A stretch of 31,734 bases of DNA from Clostridia bacterium (GCA_900767465.1 CAAGAW010000012.1:1-31734); one strand, 5' to 3'; shown: positions 9,703 to 18,847, counted from the first letter of the stretch. Made by a program: numbers and translations. Notes: generated from the sequence alone by a model not told the origin.

Positions 9703-10752
9703 TTACTTAAAATACTCGTCGAGGGCGCGGGCAATCTTTTTGCCGAGCGTTCTGAAATCCTCCTCTTCGGGTTTGACGAGACCGAAGTACGGAGTTTCGA
9801 TCGACACGGAAATTTCCGCGCCGTGTCTGACACAATAATCCTTGGCGTTTGGCGACGGCCGATTCCACCTTACACCGAGCGGAACGCCGTTTTTCGCGCA
9901 GAACGGAATTATATCTCCGGCGGTAAGTCGCTCCAGAATCGAAGCAAGCCTGTCGAGGTCGGGATCGGGATTCTTGCCGTAAACGAACTGCACGTTATCG
10001 TTTTCGCCGCCGTAATTCCACGGATCGTGAAAATCGCAAAAAGCGCGGAGTTTTTCGCACGCGACCGCGTTTTTAATCGCGCGCACGGACGCGTAAAGCG
10101 ACGTTTCCTCCCGATAGTCGCGATTGTGATCGTGCGGAATACGGTTTTTGCCCTGATCTCCGTTTTCGACGCCGTCGATATCCACCATCGGCACGACCAA
10201 AAAACCGAACTTTTTTGAAATCGGCAAGTCTCGTATTTCCGTCAACGCTCCCTCTAACACGTACGACGCAACCGACTCGCAACAATGATGCCGACAGGTA
10301 AACAAAACGGTCTCTTCGCCCGCGCCGAAACGAAGCGCGGGAACGACTCTTCCCTGCTCCGAACGCGCAAATTCAAACGGCTCGAATCCGTTTTTCGCGG
10401 CGAAATCGTAAAACCTTTCCGCCGTATAAGGCAGCGAGAACGCAAAATATTTTTCGTCCTCGTCCGCGCCGAACCCGTACCTGAACGAGAACGCGTCGAT
10501 TTTCGTTTTTTCGGGACAAAAAGCGTAATGCACGCCGTCGGACGAAACCGCCGGTCCGAACGGCGAAACGTACCCGTAGGGTACTCCGCCCATACGGAAA
10601 ATCACCGTTTTCCCCGCCGCACCGCGCACTCTGAAATTGAAATAAAACCACTTGTCGCTCGTGTCGCTCAGGTCCGGTGCGAGCCACGCCTCGTTATCCG
10701 TAACTTTAACGATTTTAACGTTTCCGCCCGCAAAATCCGCGTCTATCTCCAT
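9703..10752 (-). CDS. M14-family zinc carboxypeptidase, cytosolic carboxypeptidase-like
   Basis: This 349-residue protein has an N-terminal beta-rich domain (about 1-115; WFYFNFRVRGAAG and VIFRMGG resemble the N-terminal domain of cytosolic carboxypeptidases) followed by an M14 peptidase domain. Zinc ligands are visible as His156-x-x-Glu159 in RHHCCES and His242 in FCDFHDPW. HNRDY near 209-213 supplies the Asn-Arg pair, and Glu319 in SIETPY is the expected catalytic base. There is no signal peptide or propeptide, so it should act inside the cell as an active peptidase; its substrate is unknown. The ATG at 10752 has a GGGGGAGG site. It is a single-gene unit with promoter and terminator, divergent from the glycerol-1-phosphate dehydrogenase gene. 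Confidence 0.88.
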   Translation of the reverse strand: MEIDADFAGGNVKIVKVTDNEAWLAPDLSDTSDKWFYFNFRVRGAAGKTVIFRMGGVPYGYVSPFGPAVSSDGVHYAFCPEKTKIDAFSFRYGFGADEDEKYFAFSLPYTAERFYDFAAKNGFEPFEFARSEQGRVVPALRFGAGEETVLFTCRHHCCESVASYVLEGALTEIRDLPISKKFGFLVVPMVDIDGVENGDQGKNRIPHDHNRDYREETSLYASVRAIKNAVACEKLRAFCDFHDPWNYGGENDNVQFVYGKNPDPDLDRLASILERLTAGDIIPFCAKNGVPLGVRWNRPSPNAKDYCVRHGAEISVSIETPYFGLVKPEEEDFRTLGKKIARALDEYFK

Positions 10753-10781
10753 AATTTCCTCCCCCGCGAAGTTCTACTGAA

Positions 10782-10811
10782 ATTATACCGCCGGAAAACG
10801 AAATCCGTCAA
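10782..10811 (-). promoter_or_regulatory. promoter of the M14 carboxypeptidase gene
   Basis: On the minus strand TTGACG (10806-10811), 18 bases, then TATAAT (10782-10787), about 30 bases before the start codon. Confidence 0.8.
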
Positions 10812-10979
10812 GCGAAAAATCTTGACTAAGCGATTGAACATCTTTGTTTTTTATCGGTTATTTACGAAAACCGCCCATAACCTTATTGATTTCGGTAACG
10901 CCGGCAAAACAATCCGGATAATTTCTGACGATTTCGCTCTCCTGGCGCAAAGACGACGTATTATTGCCCCGTTCCGTAC

Positions 10980-11008
10980 TTGACTTTGCCGCGATTCGGT
11001 GCTATACT
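10980..11008 (+). promoter_or_regulatory. promoter of the glycerol-1-phosphate dehydrogenase gene
   Basis: TTGACT (10980-10985), 17 bases, then TATACT (11003-11008), 46 bases before the ATG. Confidence 0.85.
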
Positions 11009-11054
11009 TTACCGTAAAGAAAACGGACGGATTCACGCCCGGAAAGGAGAAAAA

Positions 11055-12341
11055 ATGGAAACTTGCAAATGCGGAAAAGTACATCGATCGTCGGTAAAAG
11101 AAGTTTTCGGGGGATCGGGCGCAATAAGTCGTCTGCCCGAGGCGATCGCCAAGCTCGGCGGAACGAAAGCATTTATTCTCGCTGACGAAAATACCTTTGC
11201 CGCGGCGGGCGATAAGGTGACTGCGTCGCTTGACGGCGCGGGGATCCCGTTTGCGAAATACGTTCTGAAAAGCGGCTGCATGCCCGACGAAAAGACGATC
11301 GGATCGAGTTTTGCGCATTTCGACAATTCGTGCGACGTCGTAGTCGGCGTCGGCTCGGGCGTAATCAACGACACGAGCAAACTTGTAAGCAAGGTTTCGC
11401 GCCGTCCGTACATATCTGTCGCGACCGCGCCGTCCATGGACGGTTACGCTTCCGTAACCTCTTCGATGGATATAGACGGATTGAAAACGTCGCTCAAAAC
11501 CAAATGTGCCGAAATCATCATCGGCGACACCGACGTGCTTAAAAACGCGCCTATGCGCATGCTTCGCGCGGGGCTCGGCGATATGCTCGCGAAATACGTC
11601 AGTATTTGCGAATGGCGCATTTCCCACCTCGTTACGGGCGAATATTACTGCGAATATATCGCGTCGCTTATCCGCACGGCTCTTAAAGAATGCGTGGACA
11701 ATGCGGACGGACTTATAAACCGCGACGAAAAAGCGGTCGAGGCGGTTTTCCGCGGACTGATTCTCGCGGGTCAAGGCATGGAATACGCCGAAAACACGCG
11801 CGTGGCTTCGGGCATGGAACACTCGCTTTCGCACATCTGGGACATGCGCGACCTTGCCTTCCATACAAAATCCGACCTTCACGGAATTCAATGCGGCGTC
11901 GCGACTCTTATCGCGGCAAAATGCTACGAACAACTCGTAAAGATCAAGCCGTGTCGCGAAAAAGCGATGACGTATGCGAAAAACTTCGACCTTGACGAGT
12001 GGAACGAGCAACTTCGCGCCTTTATCGGCAAGGGCGCGGAAGCGATGATCGCGCTCGACAAAAAGGAAAAGAAATACGACCTTGCAAAACACGAGGCTCG
12101 CCTCGATCGCATAATCGACGGCTGGGACGAAATCCTTAAAATCGTATCGGACGAACTCCCCTCGTCCGCCCGCATCGAAGAAATTCTGAACGCAATCGGC
12201 GCGCCGACTTCGTGCAAACAGATCGGCGTCGATCCGTCGACGCTCCCGATGACTTTCCGCGCGACAAAGGATCTTCGCGACAAATACATTCTTCCGCGCC
12301 TGTGCTGGGATCTCGGAATTCTCGACGAAATAAAATTATGA
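11055..12341 (+). CDS. egsA: sn-glycerol-1-phosphate dehydrogenase (AraM/EgsA family)
   Basis: The 428-residue protein begins METCKCGKVH at an ATG preceded by AAAGGAG; the upstream in-frame ATG overlaps the -10 box and is ruled out. It belongs to the iron-alcohol-dehydrogenase-like superfamily that reduces dihydroxyacetone phosphate to sn-glycerol-1-phosphate with NAD(P)H. Visible motifs are GVGSGVIND (nucleotide binding, near residue 97), TAPSMDGYAS (near 124), the metal-site Asp176 in GLGDMLAK and His256 in GMEHSLSHIW, with a further His in SDLHGIQ. In Bacillus the AraM enzyme supplies G1P for archaeal-type ether lipids (heptaprenylglycerol). The C-terminus is longer than AraM. It is a monocistronic unit with its own promoter and a shared terminator. 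No prenyl-glyceryl phosphate synthase is nearby. Confidence 0.9.
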   Translation: METCKCGKVHRSSVKEVFGGSGAISRLPEAIAKLGGTKAFILADENTFAAAGDKVTASLDGAGIPFAKYVLKSGCMPDEKTIGSSFAHFDNSCDVVVGVGSGVINDTSKLVSKVSRRPYISVATAPSMDGYASVTSSMDIDGLKTSLKTKCAEIIIGDTDVLKNAPMRMLRAGLGDMLAKYVSICEWRISHLVTGEYYCEYIASLIRTALKECVDNADGLINRDEKAVEAVFRGLILAGQGMEYAENTRVASGMEHSLSHIWDMRDLAFHTKSDLHGIQCGVATLIAAKCYEQLVKIKPCREKAMTYAKNFDLDEWNEQLRAFIGKGAEAMIALDKKEKKYDLAKHEARLDRIIDGWDEILKIVSDELPSSARIEEILNAIGAPTSCKQIGVDPSTLPMTFRATKDLRDKYILPRLCWDLGILDEIKL

Positions 12342-12401
12342 GTTCGCCGTTATAGGCGCAGAACCCGTACGGGGCGGAAAATTTTTGACAGTCACACTAA
12401 A

Positions 12402-12437
12402 AAAGCGGCGGCATACAACCGTCGCTTTCGTTTTTTT
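12402..12437. terminator. bidirectional intrinsic terminator
   Basis: A 10-bp stem (AAAGCGGCGG at 12402-12411 with CCGTCGCTTT at 12419-12428, one G-U pair) is followed by CGTTTTTTT on the plus strand and TTTTTT on the minus strand. It can end both the dehydrogenase transcript and the convergent seven-gene operon. Confidence 0.88.
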
Positions 12438-12454
12438 CGTTTTTACTTACCGTC

Positions 12455-13363
12455 TTACTTCAAAATCTCGTTGAGTTCGTTTTCGATGGCGGAAAGATCG
12501 CTTTTTACCGATACGTACCTGTCTTTTCCGTTCGGATCGGGAGTAAATACGGTCATTCCGTCGGGATTAACCGCAATCTTGCCGTAGTCCGAATAAACGA
12601 ACTTTTTGTCGTTTTCGTCAAGCGCGATCATGCACGTGACGGGATCCCAGCTTTCGCGGCGGAAGCCGTCGGCGGACTTTTTCGCCCACTCCTCGCAGAA
12701 CGTGCGCATACAGAACGTAATCGGGTTTTCCGCGGCGGGCTGATCGACGAAGATCTTGTTTCCGACCTCGTGCGGCAGGAATACGACAGGCGCGGGACAA
12801 CGCTCGCAAAAGACGCGGGCTGCCTCTATATCCTGTAAAACGTTCCATTCCCTGAACGCGTTTCCGTCCGCGTAATTTCCTGCGAACGATCCCGCCATAG
12901 CGTAAACCTTATCTACCTTTTCGCGCATAAGTTCCGCGCCCGAAAGCGGCGAAATTTCGTCCGCGCCGCTGCGAAGAAGATCTGCGATATTGGTAAGCGG
13001 TCCGATGGTTATAAGCGTGATTTTTGCGGGCGAAGTTGCGAGAGATCTTCTTAAAATCTTAATCGCGTCGTCCGCGTCGTCCGGAAAGCCGAATTTATCG
13101 GACGCGGCTTTTGCGTAATAGTTTACGTAATCGCATTTAAGAAAGGTCGATTCGAGCTTGCCGAGGACGGGTTCGGGCGCGCCGTAATAGTCGAGTATCG
13201 AGCGCACGCACGAGATCGCTCCTTCGCGGGCGGTGGCGGCGGTAATCGCGCGGATAGCGCACCTGCCGTCGTTTTGAGCCTTTATCAGCACGCCGAGCGC
13301 AACCGCGTCGTCGCAATCCATACCGATGTCGGTGTCGAGTATAATATTTATAGGTTTGTTCAT
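12455..13363 (-). CDS. nucleoside hydrolase (IUNH family)
   Basis: This 302-residue cytosolic protein has the family signature near the N-terminus: ILDTDIGMDCDDAVAL (residues 8-23), the Asp cluster that binds Ca2+ and the ribose; one extra residue sits within the usual DTDxGxDDA spacing. Other family features are TIGPLTNIADLL (near 117) and REWNVLQD (near 170). The last Asp is in ESWDPVTCM (near 240). Members hydrolyse the N-glycosidic bond of nucleosides or related ribosides. It is the last gene of the seven-gene operon, 15 bases after the beta-propeller lipoprotein, with only a weak AAGG upstream. Its presence suggests that the imported ligand carries, or is accompanied by, a ribosyl group; that is inference. 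It is followed by the terminator at 12402-12437. Confidence 0.9.
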   Translation of the reverse strand: MNKPINIILDTDIGMDCDDAVALGVLIKAQNDGRCAIRAITAATAREGAISCVRSILDYYGAPEPVLGKLESTFLKCDYVNYYAKAASDKFGFPDDADDAIKILRRSLATSPAKITLITIGPLTNIADLLRSGADEISPLSGAELMREKVDKVYAMAGSFAGNYADGNAFREWNVLQDIEAARVFCERCPAPVVFLPHEVGNKIFVDQPAAENPITFCMRTFCEEWAKKSADGFRRESWDPVTCMIALDENDKKFVYSDYGKIAVNPDGMTVFTPDPNGKDRYVSVKSDLSAIENELNEILK

Positions 13364-13378
13364 AGATGCCTTGCCTTT

Positions 13379-14686
13379 TTATTTTAGCGTAAAAGTTTTT
13401 CTTAAAATGCGGTACGACCACAAAGATCTGGGTTTTGCGACGGGAGGATCGACCGCTTCGGGGTGAACCTTCATAAAGTTACCGTCAACGCACGCACCGG
13501 TGAGCGCGACTTCGATATTTTTCGGATCGAACAGCCGTCCGTAAGGATCGCGGATAATAGCCGTATTGTGTACCGTAATGTAGTTGTAAAGATCGGTAGG
13601 TTTGAACATGTGAATCGTAGTCCAGATCGGGTCCGCTCCGCCCTCGGCGCGGGCCTTGAACGAGTCGCCTATTTCGCCGCTGCCGTTTTCCGTATAATAA
13701 AGCGGCGCGCCGCTCGTACCTCTGCGATAGTCGTAACTTGCGTCGGTGATTCCGTAAATTCTGCCGGAGGACTCGTCGTAAGCGTAATCGCCGTTGGATA
13801 TTACGTCCGCCTGACGATCGAATCTCTTGATTCCGTCGATGCCCATTCTGTCGATTTCAAACTCAGACTTGACGTCGCCGAGATCGGAAAAATCGAAACG
13901 CTGAACGGCGGTACACGTTCTTTGGTTCCACTGTTCATTGCCCTTTTCGTCCACGCCCTCGTAATACGGACGAATGGACGAATAAAACATAAGCACTCTG
14001 CCCATTTTATCTACGCTTATCATCGAAGCCTGACCGAAGCCCCACAAATACTTACCCGAAACGTTGTCGGGAACGCCCTCGTCGCTGTATTTTATAATCG
14101 GATTGATCTCTTCGCAACGGATCCAGGGGCCTTCCGGCTTTTCGGCGACGGCAAGCGAAATGTGATTGAACAAAAGATTACGTTCGCCGCACGCGAGATA
14201 CGCCATAAGGTACGGATAAGTAGTTCCTTTCCACTTGAACTCGCCCTTGATAACGTTGGGGTCGCAAACGTGCTCGCCCTCCGTTTCCGACCCGATGATC
14301 GGCCCGAAAAGGTACTGTTTGTCGCTCCACGTCCACACGCCGTTTTTCTTCGTTCCTTTGCGATAAGCAATCCAGTCGGTAATCTGATCGTCGCCGTCGA
14401 TGTCGCGGTTTGAATCGGTCGGCGACGTGGGGCGGTTGGCGCAATAGTAAACGTGGCGCGTGTTTTCGTCCTCCTGAAAAACGGAAGGCGCGTAATTGTA
14501 AATGCGGATATTTACGTCGGGCGTAACGGTTTCGTCACCCTCGTCCGTTTCGGTGATCTTATCCTCTTTTTCTCGGAACATCACCTCGCCGACCTCTCTG
14601 CCGTTGTCGCTCGCCCCGCACGCGGCAAGCGCGAACGCCGAAAGCATTGCAAGCAGTAGCGCAACGATACGGATTCCTTTTTTCAT
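13379..14686 (-). CDS. lipoprotein with beta-propeller-like (GH43-like) fold
   Basis: This 435-residue protein has a lipoprotein signal peptide with lipobox LAAC (Cys23), so it should be anchored to the outer face of the membrane. After a short acidic linker, the body has repeated sheet-like units with aromatic residues: VYYCANRPTSP, YLMAYLACGERN, SLAVAEKPEGPW, GQASMISVDKMGRVLMFYSS and YGITDASYDYR. The phrase AVAEKPEGPW is typical of five-bladed propeller glycosidases of the GH43/GH117 type, although I cannot place the catalytic acids. It may bind or cleave extracellular glycans. The ATG overlaps the TAA of the preceding gene by one base and has an AAGGAG site. It sits between an anchored surface protein and a nucleoside hydrolase in the import operon. 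Function is inferred only from fold and context. Confidence 0.85.
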   Translation of the reverse strand: MKKGIRIVALLLAMLSAFALAACGASDNGREVGEVMFREKEDKITETDEGDETVTPDVNIRIYNYAPSVFQEDENTRHVYYCANRPTSPTDSNRDIDGDDQITDWIAYRKGTKKNGVWTWSDKQYLFGPIIGSETEGEHVCDPNVIKGEFKWKGTTYPYLMAYLACGERNLLFNHISLAVAEKPEGPWIRCEEINPIIKYSDEGVPDNVSGKYLWGFGQASMISVDKMGRVLMFYSSIRPYYEGVDEKGNEQWNQRTCTAVQRFDFSDLGDVKSEFEIDRMGIDGIKRFDRQADVISNGDYAYDESSGRIYGITDASYDYRRGTSGAPLYYTENGSGEIGDSFKARAEGGADPIWTTIHMFKPTDLYNYITVHNTAIIRDPYGRLFDPKNIEVALTGACVDGNFMKVHPEAVDPPVAKPRSLWSYRILRKTFTLK

Positions 14687-15933
14687 TATTCAGTCTCCTT
14701 TTTCTTGCGCGTAAAAGCGATTATCGCCATCGCGACTCCGCCGGCAAGAAGCAAGCCGCCTACAACGTAAAAAGCAATGTTTATCGGATTTGCGTAATGC
14801 TTGGGGTCGGCCTGTCGACCACTGCCGGACGGATCGGTGTAGTGATCGCAAACGTCGCAAATGCCGTCGAAATTCACGTCCGTATGAGCATTTTCGTCAC
14901 ATACTACCTGTTCGCAATCGTCGCAAAGTCCGTCGAGGTTGTTGTCCCAGCCGTAGTGCGTGAGGAAGGTAAAGCATCTGTCGCAATGCGAGTCGCCGTT
15001 TGCGTCGTAATGCTCGACGCACGGATCGGCTTCCATTTTTTCGATCGTGCAAGCGGAAGTATTTACGTCTACGCCGCCGTTTGCCTTTTCCTTGTATACG
15101 GGGTCGAGCATGCAAGCGTTGGGGACAAGCGAAGAAATCGTTTCTTCCCACGACTTATCGTCTTGTTTCTCCACAACGGTTGCTTTCGTCATATCGACGA
15201 CCGTTTTCCACTTTCCGTTTACTTTGATTTCTGCGTTGCCGACGTTGATTACCGTGCCGCGGAAGCTGACGGGCTGAAGCTGAATGAATATATGGCTGAC
15301 TTGCGACAAATCCGCGTCCGCGTCTGCCGGCTCGTCGCCGCTATAAAAAGTCTTACTGCGCTCGGCTGCAACGCGCTTGAACGTGTCGCCGTCGAGAGCG
15401 AGTTCGACGCAACCGGTATACTCGCGCGCGACGTTGAAATATTCGGTTTCGTCGCCGCCCACCGCGTACATAACGGGCCCGCTTTTACCGTTGGGGTAAG
15501 TGAATTTAACGCTGCCAAGTCTCGGTCTGCCCGTCTTTAAGATAAGATTGCCCGAACCGGAGGTGCTTGCGGCGGCAAAACCTACCGCGATATTGTTTCC
15601 GTTCGAGTTCTTTGGTCCGTACTCGCCGTTGTCCACGCTCGTAAATCGGATCCGGAGCGCGGTAGCCTCCGTCCAGTCCGATTCGCTCACGCCCATATCG
15701 AAGCGAATGAAGCCGGACGGAAGACCGTCGCCTGCCCACCAAGGGACTTCGAGAGAGTCGTCACGCTCGGACGGCGTATTTTTGTTTCCTTTTACCTGCG
15801 TTATACGGATCGCGTCGAAAGCCGAAGTTTCGCTGAGATCCGCCTTTGCCGTTTCGGGTTTAGCCGCGAATGCCGCCGTCGCAACAACCGCTGCCGCCGC
15901 AATCAAGGCAAGTAATTTTCTTGTCTTTTTCAT
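14686..15933 (-). CDS. membrane-anchored surface protein with Asp/Cys repeats
   Basis: This 415-residue protein has a Sec signal peptide (about 1-31), an extracellular part with a beta-rich, carbohydrate-binding-module-like region (about 35-245), and three similar Asp/Cys repeats: DANGDSHCDRC (310-320), DNNLDGLCDDC (330-340) and DVNFDGICDVC (352-362). These resemble calcium-binding DxNxDG loops with an added CxxC, so Ca2+ or another metal is likely. A single transmembrane helix (about 385-407) and the RKKKETE tail fix it in the membrane facing outward; no LPxTG was seen. It follows the solute-binding lipoprotein by 12 bases with a GGGGGG site. I recognise no named family. It may capture glycan at the surface for the ABC importer. 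Confidence 0.88.
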   Translation of the reverse strand: MKKTRKLLALIAAAAVVATAAFAAKPETAKADLSETSAFDAIRITQVKGNKNTPSERDDSLEVPWWAGDGLPSGFIRFDMGVSESDWTEATALRIRFTSVDNGEYGPKNSNGNNIAVGFAAASTSGSGNLILKTGRPRLGSVKFTYPNGKSGPVMYAVGGDETEYFNVAREYTGCVELALDGDTFKRVAAERSKTFYSGDEPADADADLSQVSHIFIQLQPVSFRGTVINVGNAEIKVNGKWKTVVDMTKATVVEKQDDKSWEETISSLVPNACMLDPVYKEKANGGVDVNTSACTIEKMEADPCVEHYDANGDSHCDRCFTFLTHYGWDNNLDGLCDDCEQVVCDENAHTDVNFDGICDVCDHYTDPSGSGRQADPKHYANPINIAFYVVGGLLLAGGVAMAIIAFTRKKKETE

Positions 15934-15945
15934 ATTTCCCCCCTA

Positions 15946-17916
15946 TTATTTGACAATATCGTACTCTTCGTAATAGTTTATATCGCCGCGCGCGCCGAAA
16001 ATATCGGTGTACGTTTTACCGTTCTTTTCCCACGAGTACACGCCGCCCTCGCTGATCGTTTTCTCCTTATAAGACGGATCGTTGTGCGGATAACCCCAAG
16101 AAATATTCTGGTTTTGCTTTTTGATTCTGTAACCGCGTGCGTAAGCGGCGTAAAGCGTATCGTGTCCGTTACTCGTAAGACGCGCTCTGCCGTTTGCGAA
16201 AATCGCGTCTACCTTGTTTGAATCGGTAGCCTGAATCATGCTGATAACTATCGGCGACCAGATCGTATTCATCTTGTCGCGGATCTTTACGTTGTCGGTA
16301 TAATCGTCCTCGAGAACGTTGATAAGGTTTCCGGTAATATAGTAACTCGTCGAGTACATCGTAAGCGGCAACTTCATATTATTGACGTATGCGCTTTGCT
16401 TGGTTGCCGACTTTTTGCCGGTATTGAGCGCGTTATAGAAATTGGGACGATTGAAAAGCGTCCACTGCGAAAGACCGAGACGGACAAGTTCGGCTTGGTT
16501 TGCCGCTTTTTGTTCATCGCTCACTCCTTCGGTCGCGCTAAGACGAAGATATGCGTCGGTGCGCTTAACTTCGCCTGCGGCGTTACGGTACCAGGTCGCG
16601 TCTTTCACTCCGAAATCGGACGAAAGCGAAGTATCTTTGAGCGCGGTAACGTTGCCGCTTTCGTCGGTCGCGCCTTCGAGTCCGTACTGGCAAAGAAGTT
16701 GTCCTTCGTCACTCCACAGATAATCGAAGAGTTTAATAATAATGTCGGGGCGTTTTGCGTTCTTGGTGATACAACTCATAGTGTATCCCGATCCGGCGAT
16801 ATCGCCAAGCACCGGATCGTCGCCGTCGTTATTTCTCATAACGAACGAAACGTACTCTACGCCTTCTCCGGTCCTGGGGAACGCGGCGTTCATAAGATAC
16901 TGCGAATAGTTCTGAGGCGAGCCGCAAACGACGAACGCGTTGCCGTTCTGAATAAGTTTGCCTACTTCCGCAAACGTGGTCATATTAAGCGCGTTTGCGC
17001 TGAGAAGTTCCTCGCGGTAAAGTTCGTTGAGCCACTTCATCATTTCTTTGTACTGACGGGTGTCGATACCGTCGATATATTCGCCGGTTTCGGCGTCCTC
17101 GTAAGGAATCGCCCAGTACTGGCAAAGCCACGCTATACCCTGATTGCCGTTGTTTTTGGTGGTGTCGAACGGATCGAGCACGAACGCGTTGTAAGTGTTT
17201 TTCTGGCTTTTGGTAAGACAGTTGTCGCGCACCCACTTCATCGCCTTGATAAGTCCTTGCGGCGAAGTAATATCCCATTCGCTTTGCTCGGACGCGGGAA
17301 CGGAATCGATAACGTGTTCCATATACGCCTCGTACCAGTCTTTGCGGATCATCATACCGCCGTTCGTCTGAAGTTTGTACGTTTCGTCCGTCGAATAGTA
17401 ATAAGACGGAAGACCGTAAACGTTACCGTCTTTAAGCGCGGACGTATTGAAAATATCCTGCTGTATATGCAAAGTCGGCGCCCACTTCTCCGCGAGACCG
17501 TTTATCGGGAAAAGATAGCCTTCGTTGGCGAGCTGGAAGTATCTCTGATCTGCTCTTTCGATGGAAACGACGTCGGGGAGCGTATCCGCGCCTATCATAA
17601 CCGAAAGTTTGTCCGTTCCGCCACCCATTTTATAATCGAAGTTGACGGTGATACCCGTTTTTTCCTTGATTACTTTGGTTACGACGCTCCGATCGCTGAT
17701 ATTTATGTTGTTGACGTCGCAATACCAGTTGATCGTAAGACCTTCGGGGCATTCCTGTTTCCACTTCTCCCACGAAAACTCGCCCTCGGCAAGAACGGTG
17801 TTCGCGCGGTCGGGATATTTCCAGCCGGCAGACTGTGAACCGCAAGCCACAGTCGGAATCGCGCAAACGAGCGCAAGCATTGCCGCTATGGTTGATTTCA
17901 AAGATTGTTTCCTCAT
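15946..17916 (-). CDS. extracellular solute-binding lipoprotein (LplA-type, sugar ABC importer)
   Basis: This 656-residue protein has a lipoprotein signal peptide ending TVAC (Cys25) and a bilobal solute-binding body: VVTKVIKEKTGITVNFD, MIGADTLPDVVSI, KDGNVYGLPSYYY, GMMIRKDWYEAYM, and later SGYTMSCITKNAKRPDIIIKLFDYLWSDEGQ. This is the large family-1 solute-binding type paired with LplB/LplC permeases, which often take complex oligosaccharides or uronates. It lies directly downstream of both permeases (34-base gap) with an AAGGAG site. It is longer than many relatives, from inserted loops, but complete. No ATPase gene accompanies it; a shared MsmK-like ATPase is the usual solution. Substrate cannot be read from sequence. 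Confidence 0.93.
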   Translation of the reverse strand: MRKQSLKSTIAAMLALVCAIPTVACGSQSAGWKYPDRANTVLAEGEFSWEKWKQECPEGLTINWYCDVNNINISDRSVVTKVIKEKTGITVNFDYKMGGGTDKLSVMIGADTLPDVVSIERADQRYFQLANEGYLFPINGLAEKWAPTLHIQQDIFNTSALKDGNVYGLPSYYYSTDETYKLQTNGGMMIRKDWYEAYMEHVIDSVPASEQSEWDITSPQGLIKAMKWVRDNCLTKSQKNTYNAFVLDPFDTTKNNGNQGIAWLCQYWAIPYEDAETGEYIDGIDTRQYKEMMKWLNELYREELLSANALNMTTFAEVGKLIQNGNAFVVCGSPQNYSQYLMNAAFPRTGEGVEYVSFVMRNNDGDDPVLGDIAGSGYTMSCITKNAKRPDIIIKLFDYLWSDEGQLLCQYGLEGATDESGNVTALKDTSLSSDFGVKDATWYRNAAGEVKRTDAYLRLSATEGVSDEQKAANQAELVRLGLSQWTLFNRPNFYNALNTGKKSATKQSAYVNNMKLPLTMYSTSYYITGNLINVLEDDYTDNVKIRDKMNTIWSPIVISMIQATDSNKVDAIFANGRARLTSNGHDTLYAAYARGYRIKKQNQNISWGYPHNDPSYKEKTISEGGVYSWEKNGKTYTDIFGARGDINYYEEYDIVK

Positions 17917-17950
17917 ATTATACTCCTTTTCTTAGATTTGTAATTTTCCG

Positions 17951-18847
17951 TCAACCTTTGAGCGAGCCGACGTAAATACCTGAAACAAAATGTTTTTGCA
18001 TGAACGGATACATAACGAGCATTGGGATCGTACCGAACACCATTGCCGCGAACGAAATCGATTCGCTCGTGACGGTGCTTGACGTTCCGAGCAACGAGTC
18101 GGACGAGCCGTCCGCGTTGCTGATTATCTTTTGCAGAACGTACTGAAGAGTATGGAGGCGCGTTGCGGTGGGAAGATACAGCATCGAGGTAAGGTAATCG
18201 TTCCAGTGCGCGACGAGCGACCACAAAAATATTGTCGTGAGTATGGGCATGGACAGCGGTATCATAAACTTGAAGAATATGAGGTACTCGCTCGCGCCGT
18301 CGAGGACTGTCGCTTCGTGCAGTTCTTCGGGCATATTCTTGAAGAACGAGCGGATAAGAATCATATTGTACACGCTGTACGCGCCGGGGATTATATAAAC
18401 AAGGAAGTTGTTTATAAATCCGAGGATTTTACAAAGCAGGTAATACGGAATAAGCCCGCCGCTGAAAAACATCGTAAAAATTCCGGCAAAGTTGAATAGT
18501 TTTTTGAATCGGAGTTCTTTGCGGCTCATACCGTACGCGACGAACGCGGTGAAAAGCACCGAAATCGTGGGGCCGAGCGCGCAACGCGCTACGGTTACGC
18601 CGATCGACCGCCATACGGCTTGACTGCTTACGATAACTTTGTAGTTTTCGAGCGTGAAAACTCTCGGGAAGAAGTACACGCCGCCTTTCATATAATCCGC
18701 GCCTTCGGAGAACGATCCGACTACGACGTACCACATCGGGTAGAACGTCAGAACGGCAAACAAACCGAGTACGACCATTATGACGTAATCGCCCGCGTGA
18801 TCGCGGTTTAACTTTCGTATCGTTTTGGGGGTTATATTCCCGCTCAT
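17951..18847 (-). CDS. carbohydrate ABC transporter permease, LplC/YtcP type
   Basis: The 298-residue inner membrane protein starts at the ATG at 18847 (MSGNITPK), which overlaps the TGA of the other permease by one base and has a GAGGGGG site. A longer open frame upstream is not used. It has six hydrophobic segments: TM1 near 22-42, followed by YFFPRVFTLENYKVI typical of this subfamily, and the others downstream. The EAA-type cytoplasmic loop ELHEATVLDGASEYLIFFKFMIPLSMPI (near 185-215) contacts the ATPase. The C-terminal MLVMYPFMQKHFVSGIYVGSLKG is a subfamily hallmark. With the preceding gene it forms the channel of the importer. Confidence 0.94.
   Translation of the reverse strand: MSGNITPKTIRKLNRDHAGDYVIMVVLGLFAVLTFYPMWYVVVGSFSEGADYMKGGVYFFPRVFTLENYKVIVSSQAVWRSIGVTVARCALGPTISVLFTAFVAYGMSRKELRFKKLFNFAGIFTMFFSGGLIPYYLLCKILGFINNFLVYIIPGAYSVYNMILIRSFFKNMPEELHEATVLDGASEYLIFFKFMIPLSMPILTTIFLWSLVAHWNDYLTSMLYLPTATRLHTLQYVLQKIISNADGSSDSLLGTSSTVTSESISFAAMVFGTIPMLVMYPFMQKHFVSGIYVGSLKG

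Noticed and set aside
10851..12092. A 413-codon minus-strand frame
   Set aside because: It is antisense to the glycerol-1-phosphate dehydrogenase gene and arises from the codon bias of that gene; its composition (Arg, Phe, His rich) is not protein-like.
16396..17838. A 480-codon plus-strand frame
   Set aside because: It is antisense to the solute-binding lipoprotein; same explanation. Similar long antisense frames at 13463-14413 and 14647-15540 were rejected for the same reason.
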